Shown: in pieces, positions 7,532 to 16,668 of the stretch | Position numbering within the stretch: the stretch's first letter is position 1 | Layout of the letters: every line of letters starts with the position of its first letter | From: an uncultured Oscillospiraceae bacterium | GTDB lineage: Bacteria > Bacillota > Clostridia > Oscillospirales > Ruminococcaceae | DNA: 64,000 nt | Assembly (NCBI GenBank): GCA_934481355.1 | Contig: CAKSPH010000001.1 | Location: forward strand, 186,001 to 250,000 | Direction: 5' to 3' | Program-made: the position numbers and the translations under genes | Notes under the pieces: model-generated | Seen by the model: only the letters and a program-made list of their open reading frames with translations | What the model was told of the DNA's origin: nothing | Database searches by the model: none

Positions 7532-8719
7532 TTATTTCAGCAGTTCCTTAGCCGCCGCGCCGAGAATCTTGACGCCCTTTACTATCTGCTCGTCAGTTGG
7601 AGTAGAATAGTTCAGGCGGAACGAATGCGAAACCGCGCTCTCGTCAGCGAGGAACGCATTTCCCGGGACTACCGCGACCTTGCGTTCAACAGCGCCCCTG
7701 CAGAATGCATTCATGTCGTACTTATCCGGCAGAGTAGCCCAGATAAACAGGCCTCCCTGCGGACGGGTGAAGCTGATGAACTCCGGGAGTTCCGCAGAAA
7801 GTCCGTCCAGCATGAGTTTGCACTTGTGGCGGTAGATTGCCTGAAGCTTTTTCAGGTGCTCGTCAAAATCCACCGTGGTCAGGAATCTGTACGTCAGCAT
7901 CTGCGCCCAGATATTAGTATGCACCGTGCTGGTCTGGAGACCTACGACCGCCTTGGCGGTTATCTCGGACGGACCGAGCAGATATCCCACGCGGAGCCCC
8001 GGCGCAAGCGTCTTGGAGAATGTTCCGCAGTAAAGCACATTGCCTTTTGTGTCAAGCTCCTTGATGGACTTCACGTCCTCGCCCTCAAAGCGGAGCGCCC
8101 CATAAGGGTTGTCCTCCAGTATGTACACGCCGTACTTCTCCGCAAGAGCCAGCATTTCCCTGCGGCGCTGGAGCGTTGTCGTCCTGCCGGTGGGGTTCTG
8201 GAAGTTCGGGATAGTGTAGATGAATTTCGTGGTCGGGTTAGCTTTGAGAGCCTCCTCCAGTTTCTCGGGTATCATTCCGTCGTCGTCCATCGGAACTCCC
8301 GCCAGCTTTACTCCGTAGCTCCTGAATGCGTTCAGGGAGCCAACGAACGCCGGGTCCTCGCAGATTATAACATCGCCCTCGTTGCAGAGTATCTTGGCTG
8401 TGGTCTCTATCGCCTGCTGTGCGCCGCTGGTAATTATCACCTGATCTCCGTCATGGAACAGGTTCTTCCTGGTAAGGTCGTCCTTGAGCCACCCGCGGAG
8501 CTTCGGGTAGCCCTCGGTGATAGAGTACTGGAGCGCGTTTATCGGCTCTTCTCTGAAAATATCCGCGGACAGCTTCGCGATAACATCAGTCGGGAATGCC
8601 TCCGGCGCGGGATTTCCGGCGGCAAAACTGATGACCTCCGGGTCAGACGTGAATTTGAGTATCTCACGGATAGCAGACGGCTGGAGCCCTGAAACACGGT
8701 CAGAAAATGGTTTAAGCAT
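7532..8719 (-). CDS. PLP-dependent aminotransferase, class I/II (2-aminoadipate aminotransferase-like)
   Basis: A 395-residue fold-type I aminotransferase. The N-terminal SFAAGNPAPEAFP, the YTIPNFQNPTGRTTT segment, EDNPYGALRF and the lysine motif CGTFSKTLAPGLRVGY (Schiff-base Lys within SKTLAPG) match the LysN/MocR-type aminotransferase group acting on aminoadipate, branched-chain or aromatic substrates. No GntR DNA-binding domain is fused, so it is an enzyme and not a MocR regulator. It has an AGGAGA Shine-Dalgarno 7 bases before the ATG. It is monocistronic between two repeat elements, and the substrate cannot be told from sequence or context. Confidence 0.88.
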   Translation of the reverse strand: MLKPFSDRVSGLQPSAIREILKFTSDPEVISFAAGNPAPEAFPTDVIAKLSADIFREEPINALQYSITEGYPKLRGWLKDDLTRKNLFHDGDQVIITSGAQQAIETTAKILCNEGDVIICEDPAFVGSLNAFRSYGVKLAGVPMDDDGMIPEKLEEALKANPTTKFIYTIPNFQNPTGRTTTLQRRREMLALAEKYGVYILEDNPYGALRFEGEDVKSIKELDTKGNVLYCGTFSKTLAPGLRVGYLLGPSEITAKAVVGLQTSTVHTNIWAQMLTYRFLTTVDFDEHLKKLQAIYRHKCKLMLDGLSAELPEFISFTRPQGGLFIWATLPDKYDMNAFCRGAVERKVAVVPGNAFLADESAVSHSFRLNYSTPTDEQIVKGVKILGAAAKELLK

Positions 8720-8763
8720 GGTTTATCTCCTGTCTGCGGCAGAGAGCCGCGAATTATTCTGTA

Positions 8764-8913
8764 GGGAACCTCTAAAAACCGGTTTGAAAAGTGAAAATGG
8801 GTAGAGCGCGATGAAAGCCGACGAAGTAAGGCTGTATGCCTTACGAGGAGGTTTGAAGAAGCAGGCGGTGTGCTATACACATTTTCACTCAAACAAGGTT
8901 TTTAGAGGTGACC
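8764..8913. mobile_element. MITE copy 1 (150 bp) with 4-bp target duplication
   Basis: Terminal inverted repeats: GGGAACCTCTAAAAACC at the left and the complement of GGTCACCTCTAAAAACC at the right (15 of 17 identical). It is flanked on both sides by TGTA, consistent with a 4-bp target-site duplication. The inside also pairs (GTGAAAATG with CATTTTCAC, and an AAGGC-TGTAT-GCCTT hairpin), so the element folds into one long stem. It carries no gene. A second full copy is at 29768-29926. Confidence 0.85.
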
Positions 8914-8982
8914 TGTAAATATTATACCACTAACCGACGCATATGTAAAGGTATTTCCCCCGCATTTTGCCGATTATTGTTG

Positions 8983-9012
8983 TTGACAATCAGCGTTACA
9001 CTGTGCTATAAT
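8983..9012 (+). promoter_or_regulatory. Promoter of the DUF389 gene
   Basis: TTGACA (8983-8988) and TATAAT (9007-9012) with an 18-bp spacer and an extended -10 (TGCTATAAT). AAAGAGG lies ahead of the start codon. Confidence 0.8.
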
Positions 9013-9043
9013 GTAGGAAATTATTTCAAAAAGAGGTCAGGAC

Positions 9044-10522
9044 ATGAGCAAGGAAACCGAAAAAGCCGATGAAATTGACAAGGGAATACACAAGGAAATC
9101 AAAAAAATAAAAGAAGAACGCAGGGAAAAGCGCTCCGGCGTGCGGAAATTCTTCAGCGATATGCTGAATATGCACGATGGAATGATGAGCTATGAAGCCA
9201 TAGACGAAATGATGCTTGAAAACACCGTTATCCACGGCCCAAATATGTGGATACTGTGTCTGGCGGCGCTGATAGCCTCCATAGGTCTTAACATGAACTC
9301 CACCGCCGTAATAATCGGCGCGATGCTTATTTCCCCGCTGATGAGCGGTATCATGACAATGGGCTACTCCCTCGCCGTGCGCGACCTGCGGCTTCTGCGG
9401 AGGGCTCTGCTGAGATTCGGCACCCAGGTGGTGATAAGCCTGATAAGCTCAACCGCTTACTTCCTGATAACCCCCATCGACACGCCCACCGCCGAGATGA
9501 TAGCCCGCACCAGTCCTACGATATGGGACGTCCTCATCGCCCTGTTCGGCGGAATCGCCGGCGCGATAGGAAACACCCGAGAGAAAAAGGGCAACGTTAT
9601 ACCCGGCGTTGCGATTGCGACAGCGCTCATGCCGCCGCTGTGCACGGCAGGCTACGGAATAGCCTCCGGACAGCCGTCGTTCTTCCTCGGCGCGTTTTAT
9701 CTGTTCCTGATAAACACGCTGTTCATCTCGCTTTCGACAATGATAGTCACCATGATGCTGCGCGTTCCCTATCACAGGAGCGTGAGCGACAAGCGCCAGA
9801 AAGCCATCAACCGCGGAGTGGCGGCAATCACGATAATCGCCGCAGTACCCAGCGTTTTCTTCGGGGCTTCGACCGTGTACGGCTCCATCATGGACAAGAA
9901 TATTTCCAGCTACCTCAGCGGGGAGTTCGTGTTCCCGAACACCTCCCTTGTCAAGAGCAGCGCCGACAGGAACGCAAGGAACATCTCCGTCAGCCTTGTA
10001 GGAACTCCGATTTCCGACGATGTTATTTCCATGCTGGAGCAGGAAATGCCGAAATACGGTCTTGACGGCTACACCCTTACCGTGACCCAGAACAACGTCA
10101 TCGACATGACCGACTCCGGGGACAGCACCGACAAGATAACGATAGCCCTTCAGGAGAACAGGATAGAGGAGCTCCAGCAGCAGATATCACAGCAGGAAGA
10201 GGAGATATCCGGACTGAAAGCCGAGAACTCCGGATTAAAGGACGTCATCGACTATACGGCAGTTGCAGAAAAGGCTGCAAAGGTATTCCCGGAGCTCAGC
10301 AATGTGCGCTGCGGAAGCGCCTCCGGCACCGGCGGAGCCCACGCGATACTTATCGCGGAAACGCAGATACAGCCTGACGAGAACGCACAGCAGTACATCA
10401 GAAACTGGCTGACGGCTGAAACCGGGAACCCCGAAGCGGAACTCTACATAACATATAACCCGCCGGAAACCGCAGAATCTACTCTGGAATCCACCGCGGA
10501 ACCAACGGCTGAAGCCGAATAA
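9044..10522 (+). CDS. DUF389 membrane protein
   Basis: A 492-residue protein with the DUF389 hydrophobic core: after a charged N-terminus (residues 1-60) come helices including MNSTAVIIGAMLISPLMSGI and repeated Gly-rich segments up to about residue 270. Then follows a soluble part with a predicted coiled coil (IEELQQQISQQEEEISGLKA, about 382-410) and a Glu/Thr-rich tail. DUF389 proteins are of unknown function. The gene has its own promoter and shares a terminator with the convergent sensor gene, so context gives no functional clue. Confidence 0.88.
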   Translation: MSKETEKADEIDKGIHKEIKKIKEERREKRSGVRKFFSDMLNMHDGMMSYEAIDEMMLENTVIHGPNMWILCLAALIASIGLNMNSTAVIIGAMLISPLMSGIMTMGYSLAVRDLRLLRRALLRFGTQVVISLISSTAYFLITPIDTPTAEMIARTSPTIWDVLIALFGGIAGAIGNTREKKGNVIPGVAIATALMPPLCTAGYGIASGQPSFFLGAFYLFLINTLFISLSTMIVTMMLRVPYHRSVSDKRQKAINRGVAAITIIAAVPSVFFGASTVYGSIMDKNISSYLSGEFVFPNTSLVKSSADRNARNISVSLVGTPISDDVISMLEQEMPKYGLDGYTLTVTQNNVIDMTDSGDSTDKITIALQENRIEELQQQISQQEEEISGLKAENSGLKDVIDYTAVAEKAAKVFPELSNVRCGSASGTGGAHAILIAETQIQPDENAQQYIRNWLTAETGNPEAELYITYNPPETAESTLESTAEPTAEAE

Positions 10523-10560
10523 AAAACAAGGCGCCGGTTTTTCGGCGCCTGTATTATTTT
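10522..10560. terminator. Bidirectional terminator
   Basis: GGCGCCG (10530-10536) pairs with CGGCGCC (10543-10549). T-rich tails are present in both directions, between the convergent DUF389 and GGDEF/EAL genes. Confidence 0.85.
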
Positions 10561-13500
10561 ATGCGTTCTGCGGTTCGGAGGATTCCTCCGGCTTAGCGGT
10601 GGCTTCACTGCTTTCCTTAACGGACTCGGTTTCCTGCGGCTTTTCCGGAACATAATCCGATTTATCAGACGACTGCTCTGTGGAAACAGCGCTCTGTGAT
10701 TCCGGATTCGTTTCCTGGTGCTCGTGATGCTCATGGGCTTCAAGGCGCTTCAGCTGCTGCGCGGCGGCCCTCTCTTTCTTTGCCTTTATCTTGTCAAGGT
10801 CGTCATACCAGAGCTTCTCAAAATCCGTAATTGGCATGGGCTTCGCGAAATAATAGCCCTGAACCATCGCGCAGTGGATCTCCGTCAGGAACTCCACCTG
10901 CTCGCGGGTCTCTACTCCCTCTGAGATAACGTCCATGTCAAGGTTCTTGGCAAGGTCGACAACGGTGGAAATTACCGCGCGGCCCTTCCGGGTGTTCATG
11001 GTGTCGCTGAAGAATTCCTTGTCTATCTTCACCACGTCCACCGGCATATCCTTCAGCATATTCAGCGAGGAATATCCGGAGCCGAAGTCGTCAAGCGACA
11101 GCTTGAAGCCTATCTCGTGAAGCTTGTGCATGATTTTCAGCAGCTTCTCAGCGTTCTCTGTGAAAACGCTCTCCGTGAGCTCCAGCTCGATGTACTCATA
11201 AGGAATATCGTATTTGTCAACTATCTCGCGCAGGCGCCAGATATAATCGTCATAGTTAAGGTGAAGCCTCGACTGGTTGACGGAAATAACCACCGGCTTC
11301 TTTCCCTCGTCTATCCAGTGGCGCATCGTGCGGCATACCTCTTCAAGAATGAAGAAGTCAAGCTCAACGACAAAGCCGTTCTTTTCGGCTATCGGGATAA
11401 AGTCGCCGGGGGATATAAAGCCGAATTCCGGGCTGTTCCAGCGGATAAGTGCTTCGGCACCCTCGATATTGCGGGAGCGCAGCCCGTACTTCGGCTGGAG
11501 ATAGCACTGGAACTCGCGCTTTTTCAGCGCTGCGGGCATGATGCTCTCATAGTCCTTTTCACGCAGAGCCTTGTCGCGTATAGAACCGTCATAGAACGCG
11601 ATAGAGGAGAAATGCGTTCCCTTCAATGTGCTCTTTGCTATCTTGCAGCGGTCGAGGGCGGTATTGAGGTCTATATCGTCCCTGTGGACCTCGTTCGCGC
11701 ACTGACCCAGCCGGCATATTCCTGCGCTGAATACCACGGGATATTTCACGAAAAGCGCGTTGCGGCGGTCGAATTCCTCAAAGATGTCGTTTATTCTGGA
11801 GCGCAGCTCAATGTCGGAGGCATCCTTTATCATGAGCGCGAAATTATCGTCAGTCAGGCGTGCGAATATCTCGTCATGCTCGATATGGTCGGAAATGGTC
11901 TTGTAAATACGTTCGAGCATCTTGTTGCCTTCATCGTAGCCAAGACGGTCGTTAACATATTTGAACTTGTCGATATCAAACAGCACCACCGCCCAGTTAT
12001 CCGGAGAAGAACGCCTGAGTATCTTCTTCGCGTCGTCAAAGAACTTCGCGCGGCTCCTGCCGCCGGTAAGCGGGTCAACATCCGCGCCGCGCCTTGTGCG
12101 GAACGATGTAACGCACACCAGGATGAACACAACTGCAAGTATCAGCAGTACGCCCGCAATTATCCATGCAAGGTAGTTCTCCACAAACTGATTTGAACCG
12201 GACGCATTTCCGCTGCCGCCGATAGCTGAGGAGTAAGAAGCTACCAGCGCGTCGTTATTCCCGTAGCTGGAAACCGACTTGCCAAGTATCCTGAAAAGGT
12301 CGGTCTGGCTGCCGGGGACCGCAAAGCACTCGGTATGGTATGCGGATTTCACATCTATAACGATAAGGTCGCTGTCCTGTGCATTCAGCTGGGAGATGAG
12401 CTCTCCCGCCTCCGCGAACACTATATCTGCTTCGCCGTCTGTTACAGCCTTTATGCACTCTCTTTCGCTGTCGTAATGCAGCACCTGCGCGCCGGGATAG
12501 GTCACAGAAATGTACTGTGCGATGTCGTCATCGGAAGCGGGCACCGCGAACCTTGAACGGGTGCTGATGGTACTTCCGGGCTTTCCTGCGGCGGTCATCG
12601 GGATACGCGCGTAGGGAGCCGTAAGGCTGAGCTCCGGGTGGTCGGAGAGACTGTCGGCGTTAACGCCGCATATTGCCTGGACTTCGCCGTTCTGGAGCGC
12701 CGAAAGGCAGTCGCCGAGCGTGTTGAACGGAACTATCCTGAATTTGAATCCGCTTATCTTTTCGATATCCTCCAGCATTACCTGCGTGGGCCCGGTGAGG
12801 GATTCAGAGGAATTATCCCAGTTATCCATCATGCTGGACCGGAGGTCGTATGCGATCTTTATCTGCGGATTCTTTTCAAGGTAATGTTTCTCGGAGCTTG
12901 TCAGCGCATAGCGGAAGCTTCCGAACTGCGAAACATACTTGTCAAAGAGCTCCCCGGAGAATCCGACATCTGTCGTTACAAGGCTTCCTACTGCGCCGTC
13001 AAGCTGATTCAGCAGGGCGCTGTTTCTCCCGGAAGCAAGGAAATAGCAATCGTCCGTTGACATCTGGTACACGATCATTTCGTTTTCCCATGTGCGGTAG
13101 CAGTCCTTGGCAACGGCGTCTATCTTTCCGGAAAGGAAATCGCTGCGCATCTGGGATTCGGTATCATACGGCACGAATTCCGCCTTGCGGATCTCCGAGC
13201 CGATGAACGCACCGTTCACAAAATACTTGCTGTAATCCTCTTTAAGGTATCCTATCCGGCTGCTTTTCAGGGCTTCGTAATCGGCGTAGTCCATATCGCT
13301 GTCCGCCGAGATATACACAGCCGTGAACTTCTTTTCTATCGAAAGCTCCGACAGCGTTAGCTCCAGCGGGCGGGCAGGGTCTGCCGCAGTGGTCATGGCC
13401 TGCCATGAACTCAGCTCGCGCTCTGCAACGCAGGGGATAACGTCTATCTCACCCTTTGAGAGCTTTGCAGCAAGCTCCGGAGCCGTGCCCTCAACATAAG

Positions 13501-13720
13501 TAAAGGTCAGCCCTGTGCACTTGTGCATCTCACGGAGGTAATCCACCGCAAAGCCGCTGTATTTCCCGCCGATGGTATTTATCCCGTAATCCGGGTTTGC
13601 GCCAACCACTATATTTCCGCTGCCGCCCTGCTCCGCAAACGCATTCAGCGGAATCACCATCAGCGCCAGCAGCAGCGCCGCCGCCAGAGAAATTATCCTG
13701 TCAGCATACTTCCTAAACAT
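10559..13720 (-). CDS. Periplasmic-sensor GGDEF/EAL protein, probable c-di-GMP phosphodiesterase
   Basis: A 1053-residue protein. A signal peptide (1-29) is followed by two type-3 solute-binding domains in tandem (about 37-270 and 285-510), one transmembrane helix (about 516-540), a GGDEF domain (about 560-700), an EAL domain (about 730-985) and a Glu/Ser-rich tail. The GGDEF site reads RLTDDNF instead of RxGGDEF, so cyclase activity is unlikely. The EAL site is intact: EALIRW, SVNQS, ELTES, DDFGSGYSS, KIDKEF and EGVET. It should bind an extracellular ligand and hydrolyse c-di-GMP in response. It is monocistronic. Confidence 0.92.
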   Translation of the reverse strand: MFRKYADRIISLAAALLLALMVIPLNAFAEQGGSGNIVVGANPDYGINTIGGKYSGFAVDYLREMHKCTGLTFTYVEGTAPELAAKLSKGEIDVIPCVAERELSSWQAMTTAADPARPLELTLSELSIEKKFTAVYISADSDMDYADYEALKSSRIGYLKEDYSKYFVNGAFIGSEIRKAEFVPYDTESQMRSDFLSGKIDAVAKDCYRTWENEMIVYQMSTDDCYFLASGRNSALLNQLDGAVGSLVTTDVGFSGELFDKYVSQFGSFRYALTSSEKHYLEKNPQIKIAYDLRSSMMDNWDNSSESLTGPTQVMLEDIEKISGFKFRIVPFNTLGDCLSALQNGEVQAICGVNADSLSDHPELSLTAPYARIPMTAAGKPGSTISTRSRFAVPASDDDIAQYISVTYPGAQVLHYDSERECIKAVTDGEADIVFAEAGELISQLNAQDSDLIVIDVKSAYHTECFAVPGSQTDLFRILGKSVSSYGNNDALVASYSSAIGGSGNASGSNQFVENYLAWIIAGVLLILAVVFILVCVTSFRTRRGADVDPLTGGRSRAKFFDDAKKILRRSSPDNWAVVLFDIDKFKYVNDRLGYDEGNKMLERIYKTISDHIEHDEIFARLTDDNFALMIKDASDIELRSRINDIFEEFDRRNALFVKYPVVFSAGICRLGQCANEVHRDDIDLNTALDRCKIAKSTLKGTHFSSIAFYDGSIRDKALREKDYESIMPAALKKREFQCYLQPKYGLRSRNIEGAEALIRWNSPEFGFISPGDFIPIAEKNGFVVELDFFILEEVCRTMRHWIDEGKKPVVISVNQSRLHLNYDDYIWRLREIVDKYDIPYEYIELELTESVFTENAEKLLKIMHKLHEIGFKLSLDDFGSGYSSLNMLKDMPVDVVKIDKEFFSDTMNTRKGRAVISTVVDLAKNLDMDVISEGVETREQVEFLTEIHCAMVQGYYFAKPMPITDFEKLWYDDLDKIKAKKERAAAQQLKRLEAHEHHEHQETNPESQSAVSTEQSSDKSDYVPEKPQETESVKESSEATAKPEESSEPQNA

Positions 13721-14040
13721 GAAGCACCTCCGATGTGCCTTTTACCGCAGGCACGGAATTTAATTTAAATGTAACGAAAAATTGAATTTTCTGTAAACAG
13801 ATCATCGTAACTCTTTTATCATTATATCAAACCATGTAACTTTTTTCAAGTGGCATTGTAATATTTTTTCATAGTATGCCAATATATTAATCAAAAATTG
13901 TAGATTTTGCACAATAAATCTTGACTTTGAGACAAAAATGTGCTATAATTAAGGCATGAACCGACAAGCTTTCCGGGTAAGCGACATTTATCGAATTACC
14001 CGCCGGCGCCGGTCATCTGATAAAAAGGAGAACCACAAGC
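13721..14040. other. Intergenic region with GH13 promoter and leader hairpins
   Basis: This 320-bp AT-rich gap between divergent genes holds the GH13 promoter at 13921-13949 and, in the leader, the hairpin CGGGTAA (13974-13980) with TTACCCG (13996-14002) followed by the palindrome GCCGGCGCCGG. It does not match the c-di-GMP riboswitch classes I know. I see no coding potential and no clear promoter for the minus-strand gene. Confidence 0.55.
13921..13949 (+). promoter_or_regulatory. Promoter of the GH13 gene
   Basis: TTGACT (13921-13926) and TATAAT (13944-13949), spacer 17 bp, with TGC before the -10. It gives a leader of about 85 nt. Confidence 0.8.
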
Positions 14041-15363
14041 ATGAAATGGTATGAAAACGCAGTATTCTATCACATCTACCCCATCGGATATTTAGGCTGC
14101 CCCCGGCAGAACGACTTCACATCTGAGCCGACCCACAAGATACTCAGGGTGATCGACGATATCCCTCATATAAAGGAACTCGGCTGCAACGCCATTTACT
14201 TCGGTCCGGTGTTTGAATCCTCCGCGCACGGCTACGACACCGCGGATTACACCAGGATAGACCGCCGCATCGGCACCAACGAGGACTTCAGGAAGGTCTG
14301 CGACGCGCTCCATGAAAACGGCATAAGGGTCGTTGTTGACGGCGTATTCAACCATGTCGGGCGCGATTTCTGGGCATTCAGGGACGTCCGCGAGCACAGG
14401 CTGGGCAGCGCAAAGAAGGACTGGTTCCATGTTCGCGAGGGCAACGACGGCTACAACGACGGCTTCTGGTACGAGGGCTGGGAAGGCCACTACGAGCTGG
14501 TAAAGCTCAACCTCTACAACCCGGAGGTAAAGCAGTACCTGAAGGACTGCATCACCGGCTGGAAGAACGAATTCGGCATTGACGGCCTGCGCCTTGACGT
14601 TGCGTACTGCCTTGACCTGAACTTCCTGAAGGAGCTTCACGGCCACTGCAAGTGGCTCTCCGAGGACTTCTTCCTGCTTGGAGAAACGCTCCACGGCGAC
14701 TACAACAAGTGGATGAACCCCGAAATGCTGGACAGCGTCACCAACTATGAGTGCTACAAGGGGCTGTTCTCCAGCTTCAACGAGATGAATATGTTTGAGA
14801 TAGCGCACTCCATCAACCGCCAGTTCGGAAGTGAAAACTGGTGCCTTTACAGGGGCAAGCACCTCTACACATTCGTAGACAACCACGATGTGAACCGTAT
14901 CGCGACCATGCTCAAAACCAGGGAACACCTGCCGCTCATATACACGCTGATGTTCATGATGCCGGGAATCCCCGCAGTCTACTACGGAAGCGAGTTCGGC
15001 GTGACCGGCGACAAGAATCAGGGCGGCGACGACCAGCTCCGTCCGGAATTCGACCTTGAAAAGATGAAGAGCGAGGGTATCTGCGACCTCACAGAGCACA
15101 TCAGCAGGCTCGCCGCGATCGAAAAGGAGCACCCCGCGGCGGCGCTCGGCGACTACAAGCAGGTGCAGCTCACCAACAGGCAGTACGCGTTCTCCCGCAG
15201 CGCTGAGGGCGAAACTCTGCTCACTGTTATCAATGCGGACGCAAATCCGTTTACATTCAGCCTGAACATGGGCGGGGCAAAGGAAAACCTGCTCACGGGC
15301 GAAGAAATGGAGCTCGGCGGGCTTACCCTCCCGGGCTTCACAAGCGCAGTTTTCAAGCTCTGA
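14041..15363 (+). CDS. GH13 alpha-amylase family glycoside hydrolase
   Basis: A 440-residue TIM-barrel alpha-glucan enzyme with no signal peptide, so cytosolic. The catalytic triad is visible: Asp186 in GLRLDVAYC (nucleophile), Glu215 in LLGETLHGD (acid/base) and Asp283 in FVDNHDVNR. VVDGVFNHVG (about residue 97) is conserved region I. Residues 370-440 form a small C-terminal beta domain. It most resembles the maltodextrin-degrading or neopullulanase-like intracellular members, but the subfamily cannot be fixed by eye. AAAAGGAG precedes the ATG. Own promoter and terminator; no sugar transporter is adjacent. Confidence 0.93.
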   Translation: MKWYENAVFYHIYPIGYLGCPRQNDFTSEPTHKILRVIDDIPHIKELGCNAIYFGPVFESSAHGYDTADYTRIDRRIGTNEDFRKVCDALHENGIRVVVDGVFNHVGRDFWAFRDVREHRLGSAKKDWFHVREGNDGYNDGFWYEGWEGHYELVKLNLYNPEVKQYLKDCITGWKNEFGIDGLRLDVAYCLDLNFLKELHGHCKWLSEDFFLLGETLHGDYNKWMNPEMLDSVTNYECYKGLFSSFNEMNMFEIAHSINRQFGSENWCLYRGKHLYTFVDNHDVNRIATMLKTREHLPLIYTLMFMMPGIPAVYYGSEFGVTGDKNQGGDDQLRPEFDLEKMKSEGICDLTEHISRLAAIEKEHPAAALGDYKQVQLTNRQYAFSRSAEGETLLTVINADANPFTFSLNMGGAKENLLTGEEMELGGLTLPGFTSAVFKL

Positions 15364-15378
15364 TAAATCCATGACAGC

Positions 15379-15422
15379 AATACCGCCGGAATGAATACGC
15401 ACTCTCCCGGCGGTATTTTTCT
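15379..15422 (+). terminator. Terminator after the GH13 gene
   Basis: AATACCGCCGG (15379-15389) pairs with CCGGCGGTATT (15407-15417), followed by TTT. This is an 11-bp perfect stem. Confidence 0.88.
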
Positions 15423-15454
15423 ACCCGTATCAGCTGACATTAAGGAGGTGCGGC

Positions 15455-16264
15455 ATGAAGAAACCGCTCGCAATAGTCTTGCTCATCGTTGGAGGAATAC
15501 TTGCCTGCGGGCTTGGCATTCTGGGGCTGGCAGCGCCATTTGTTTTCACGTCGGGACTTAATCCGCTGTGCTTTTTGCCCATTGCCGTGCATATCGTGGC
15601 GGCGGTCTTTGTTCAGGGGCTGTACCAGCGGCGCGGCTGGCTGAACAAATGGCAGTTCTGGCTGTGCGCCGGGCTTCCCTCAACGATGATAGGCGGAGGA
15701 ATGCTGATCGTCGTCATGATCCTTGATAACGCAGGATACTTTCACGGCTTACTCGCAGGATTAGGAGAATTCCTGATTTCATTTGCCGTTCTCGTCTATT
15801 CCGGGGTCTTCTTTGCCCTGCTCGGGATCGTGCTGCTGATAAAGTACGCAGTCTGCCGGAAAGACCGCATTCCCGTGATACTCCTCGTCATCGGCGGAAT
15901 ACCCGCCTGCGCCGTTGCCGCCGCATTATGCGCCGCGCTGATACTCGGAGCCTTGCCGTGGCTCTGGTTTTTATGCGCGGTCGTTCTCGCGGGACATATC
16001 GCCGGGGCGGAGCTCCTCCAGCGGCTGTACCAGAAGCGCGGCTGGCTGAACGCGCTGAATTTCTGGGCGTACTCCGGGCTTCCCGCCTTTATAGTCGGGA
16101 TAGTCCTGAAAATTGTCGATGTTTTACGCTCCGGAACGTGGTATTTCACAGATGAGCTTGTATCCGTGGCGGCGGCACTGCTTATCATATATCCTGCGGT
16201 TTTTCTCGCGGGATTTGGTATCTGGCTGCTGGGGAGCGCTCCCGCCCGAAAGGATAAATCATGA
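15455..16264 (+). CDS. Membrane protein with two tandem four-helix repeat units
   Basis: A 269-residue protein of about eight transmembrane helices. The two halves are repeats: each begins with a Gly-rich helix (LLIVGGI), then GLYQRRGWLNKWQFWLCAGL in the first half and RLYQKRGWLNALNFWAYSGL in the second, and ends with a hydrophobic helix and a basic stretch. The next gene is a third, diverged copy of the unit. It starts after AAGGAGG and overlaps that gene by 4 bp. I do not recognise the family. Tandem units suggest a scaffold or channel-like membrane protein, but that is a guess. Confidence 0.7.
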   Translation: MKKPLAIVLLIVGGILACGLGILGLAAPFVFTSGLNPLCFLPIAVHIVAAVFVQGLYQRRGWLNKWQFWLCAGLPSTMIGGGMLIVVMILDNAGYFHGLLAGLGEFLISFAVLVYSGVFFALLGIVLLIKYAVCRKDRIPVILLVIGGIPACAVAAALCAALILGALPWLWFLCAVVLAGHIAGAELLQRLYQKRGWLNALNFWAYSGLPAFIVGIVLKIVDVLRSGTWYFTDELVSVAAALLIIYPAVFLAGFGIWLLGSAPARKDKS

Positions 16265-16668
16265 AGAAAATACTTGCAATAACGCTTGTGGCGCTGATAA
16301 ACGCGGCGCTGTCGTTCGTCATGTACGTTCTTGTGGTAATGTCCCTGTTTTCCCTGATAGCGCCACTGATTACGCTGATTCTGTTTGCCGCGCATATATT
16401 CGCGGCGGCGGTCGTGCAGTCAAAGCTGGAAAAGCACAGGGTGCTCGGGAAGCCGGCTTTCTGGCTGTGCTCCGGAGTCCCCGGACTTGCCGCAAGTATC
16501 CTGATATGCGCTGTCGGCCTCAGCCGGGATACGGGAGACGGAATGGGATTCCCCGCCCTGTACCTGTATTTACTGTTTTATACGGGAGCATTTTTCGGGG
16601 CGCTTGGACTTGTGCTCCTGATTAAACACCTTATCAACAGAAATCGACCCCAAAAGGAGAAAATATGA
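16261..16668 (+). CDS. Small membrane protein, third copy of the unit
   Basis: A 135-residue protein with four predicted helices, homologous to each half of the upstream protein: KLEKHRVLGKPAFWLCSGVP corresponds to the YQRRGWLN-FWLCAGLP motif, and the last helix ends in LVLLIKHLINRNR as the first unit ends in VLLIKYAVCRKDR. ATGA overlaps at both ends tie it to the neighbouring genes, so all three are one operon with coupled translation. Function unknown. Confidence 0.7.
   Translation: MKKILAITLVALINAALSFVMYVLVVMSLFSLIAPLITLILFAAHIFAAAVVQSKLEKHRVLGKPAFWLCSGVPGLAASILICAVGLSRDTGDGMGFPALYLYLLFYTGAFFGALGLVLLIKHLINRNRPQKEKI

Noticed and set aside
13950..14040. c-di-GMP riboswitch before the GH13 gene
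   Set aside because: The neighbouring EAL gene suggested it, but neither known class's conserved core is present.
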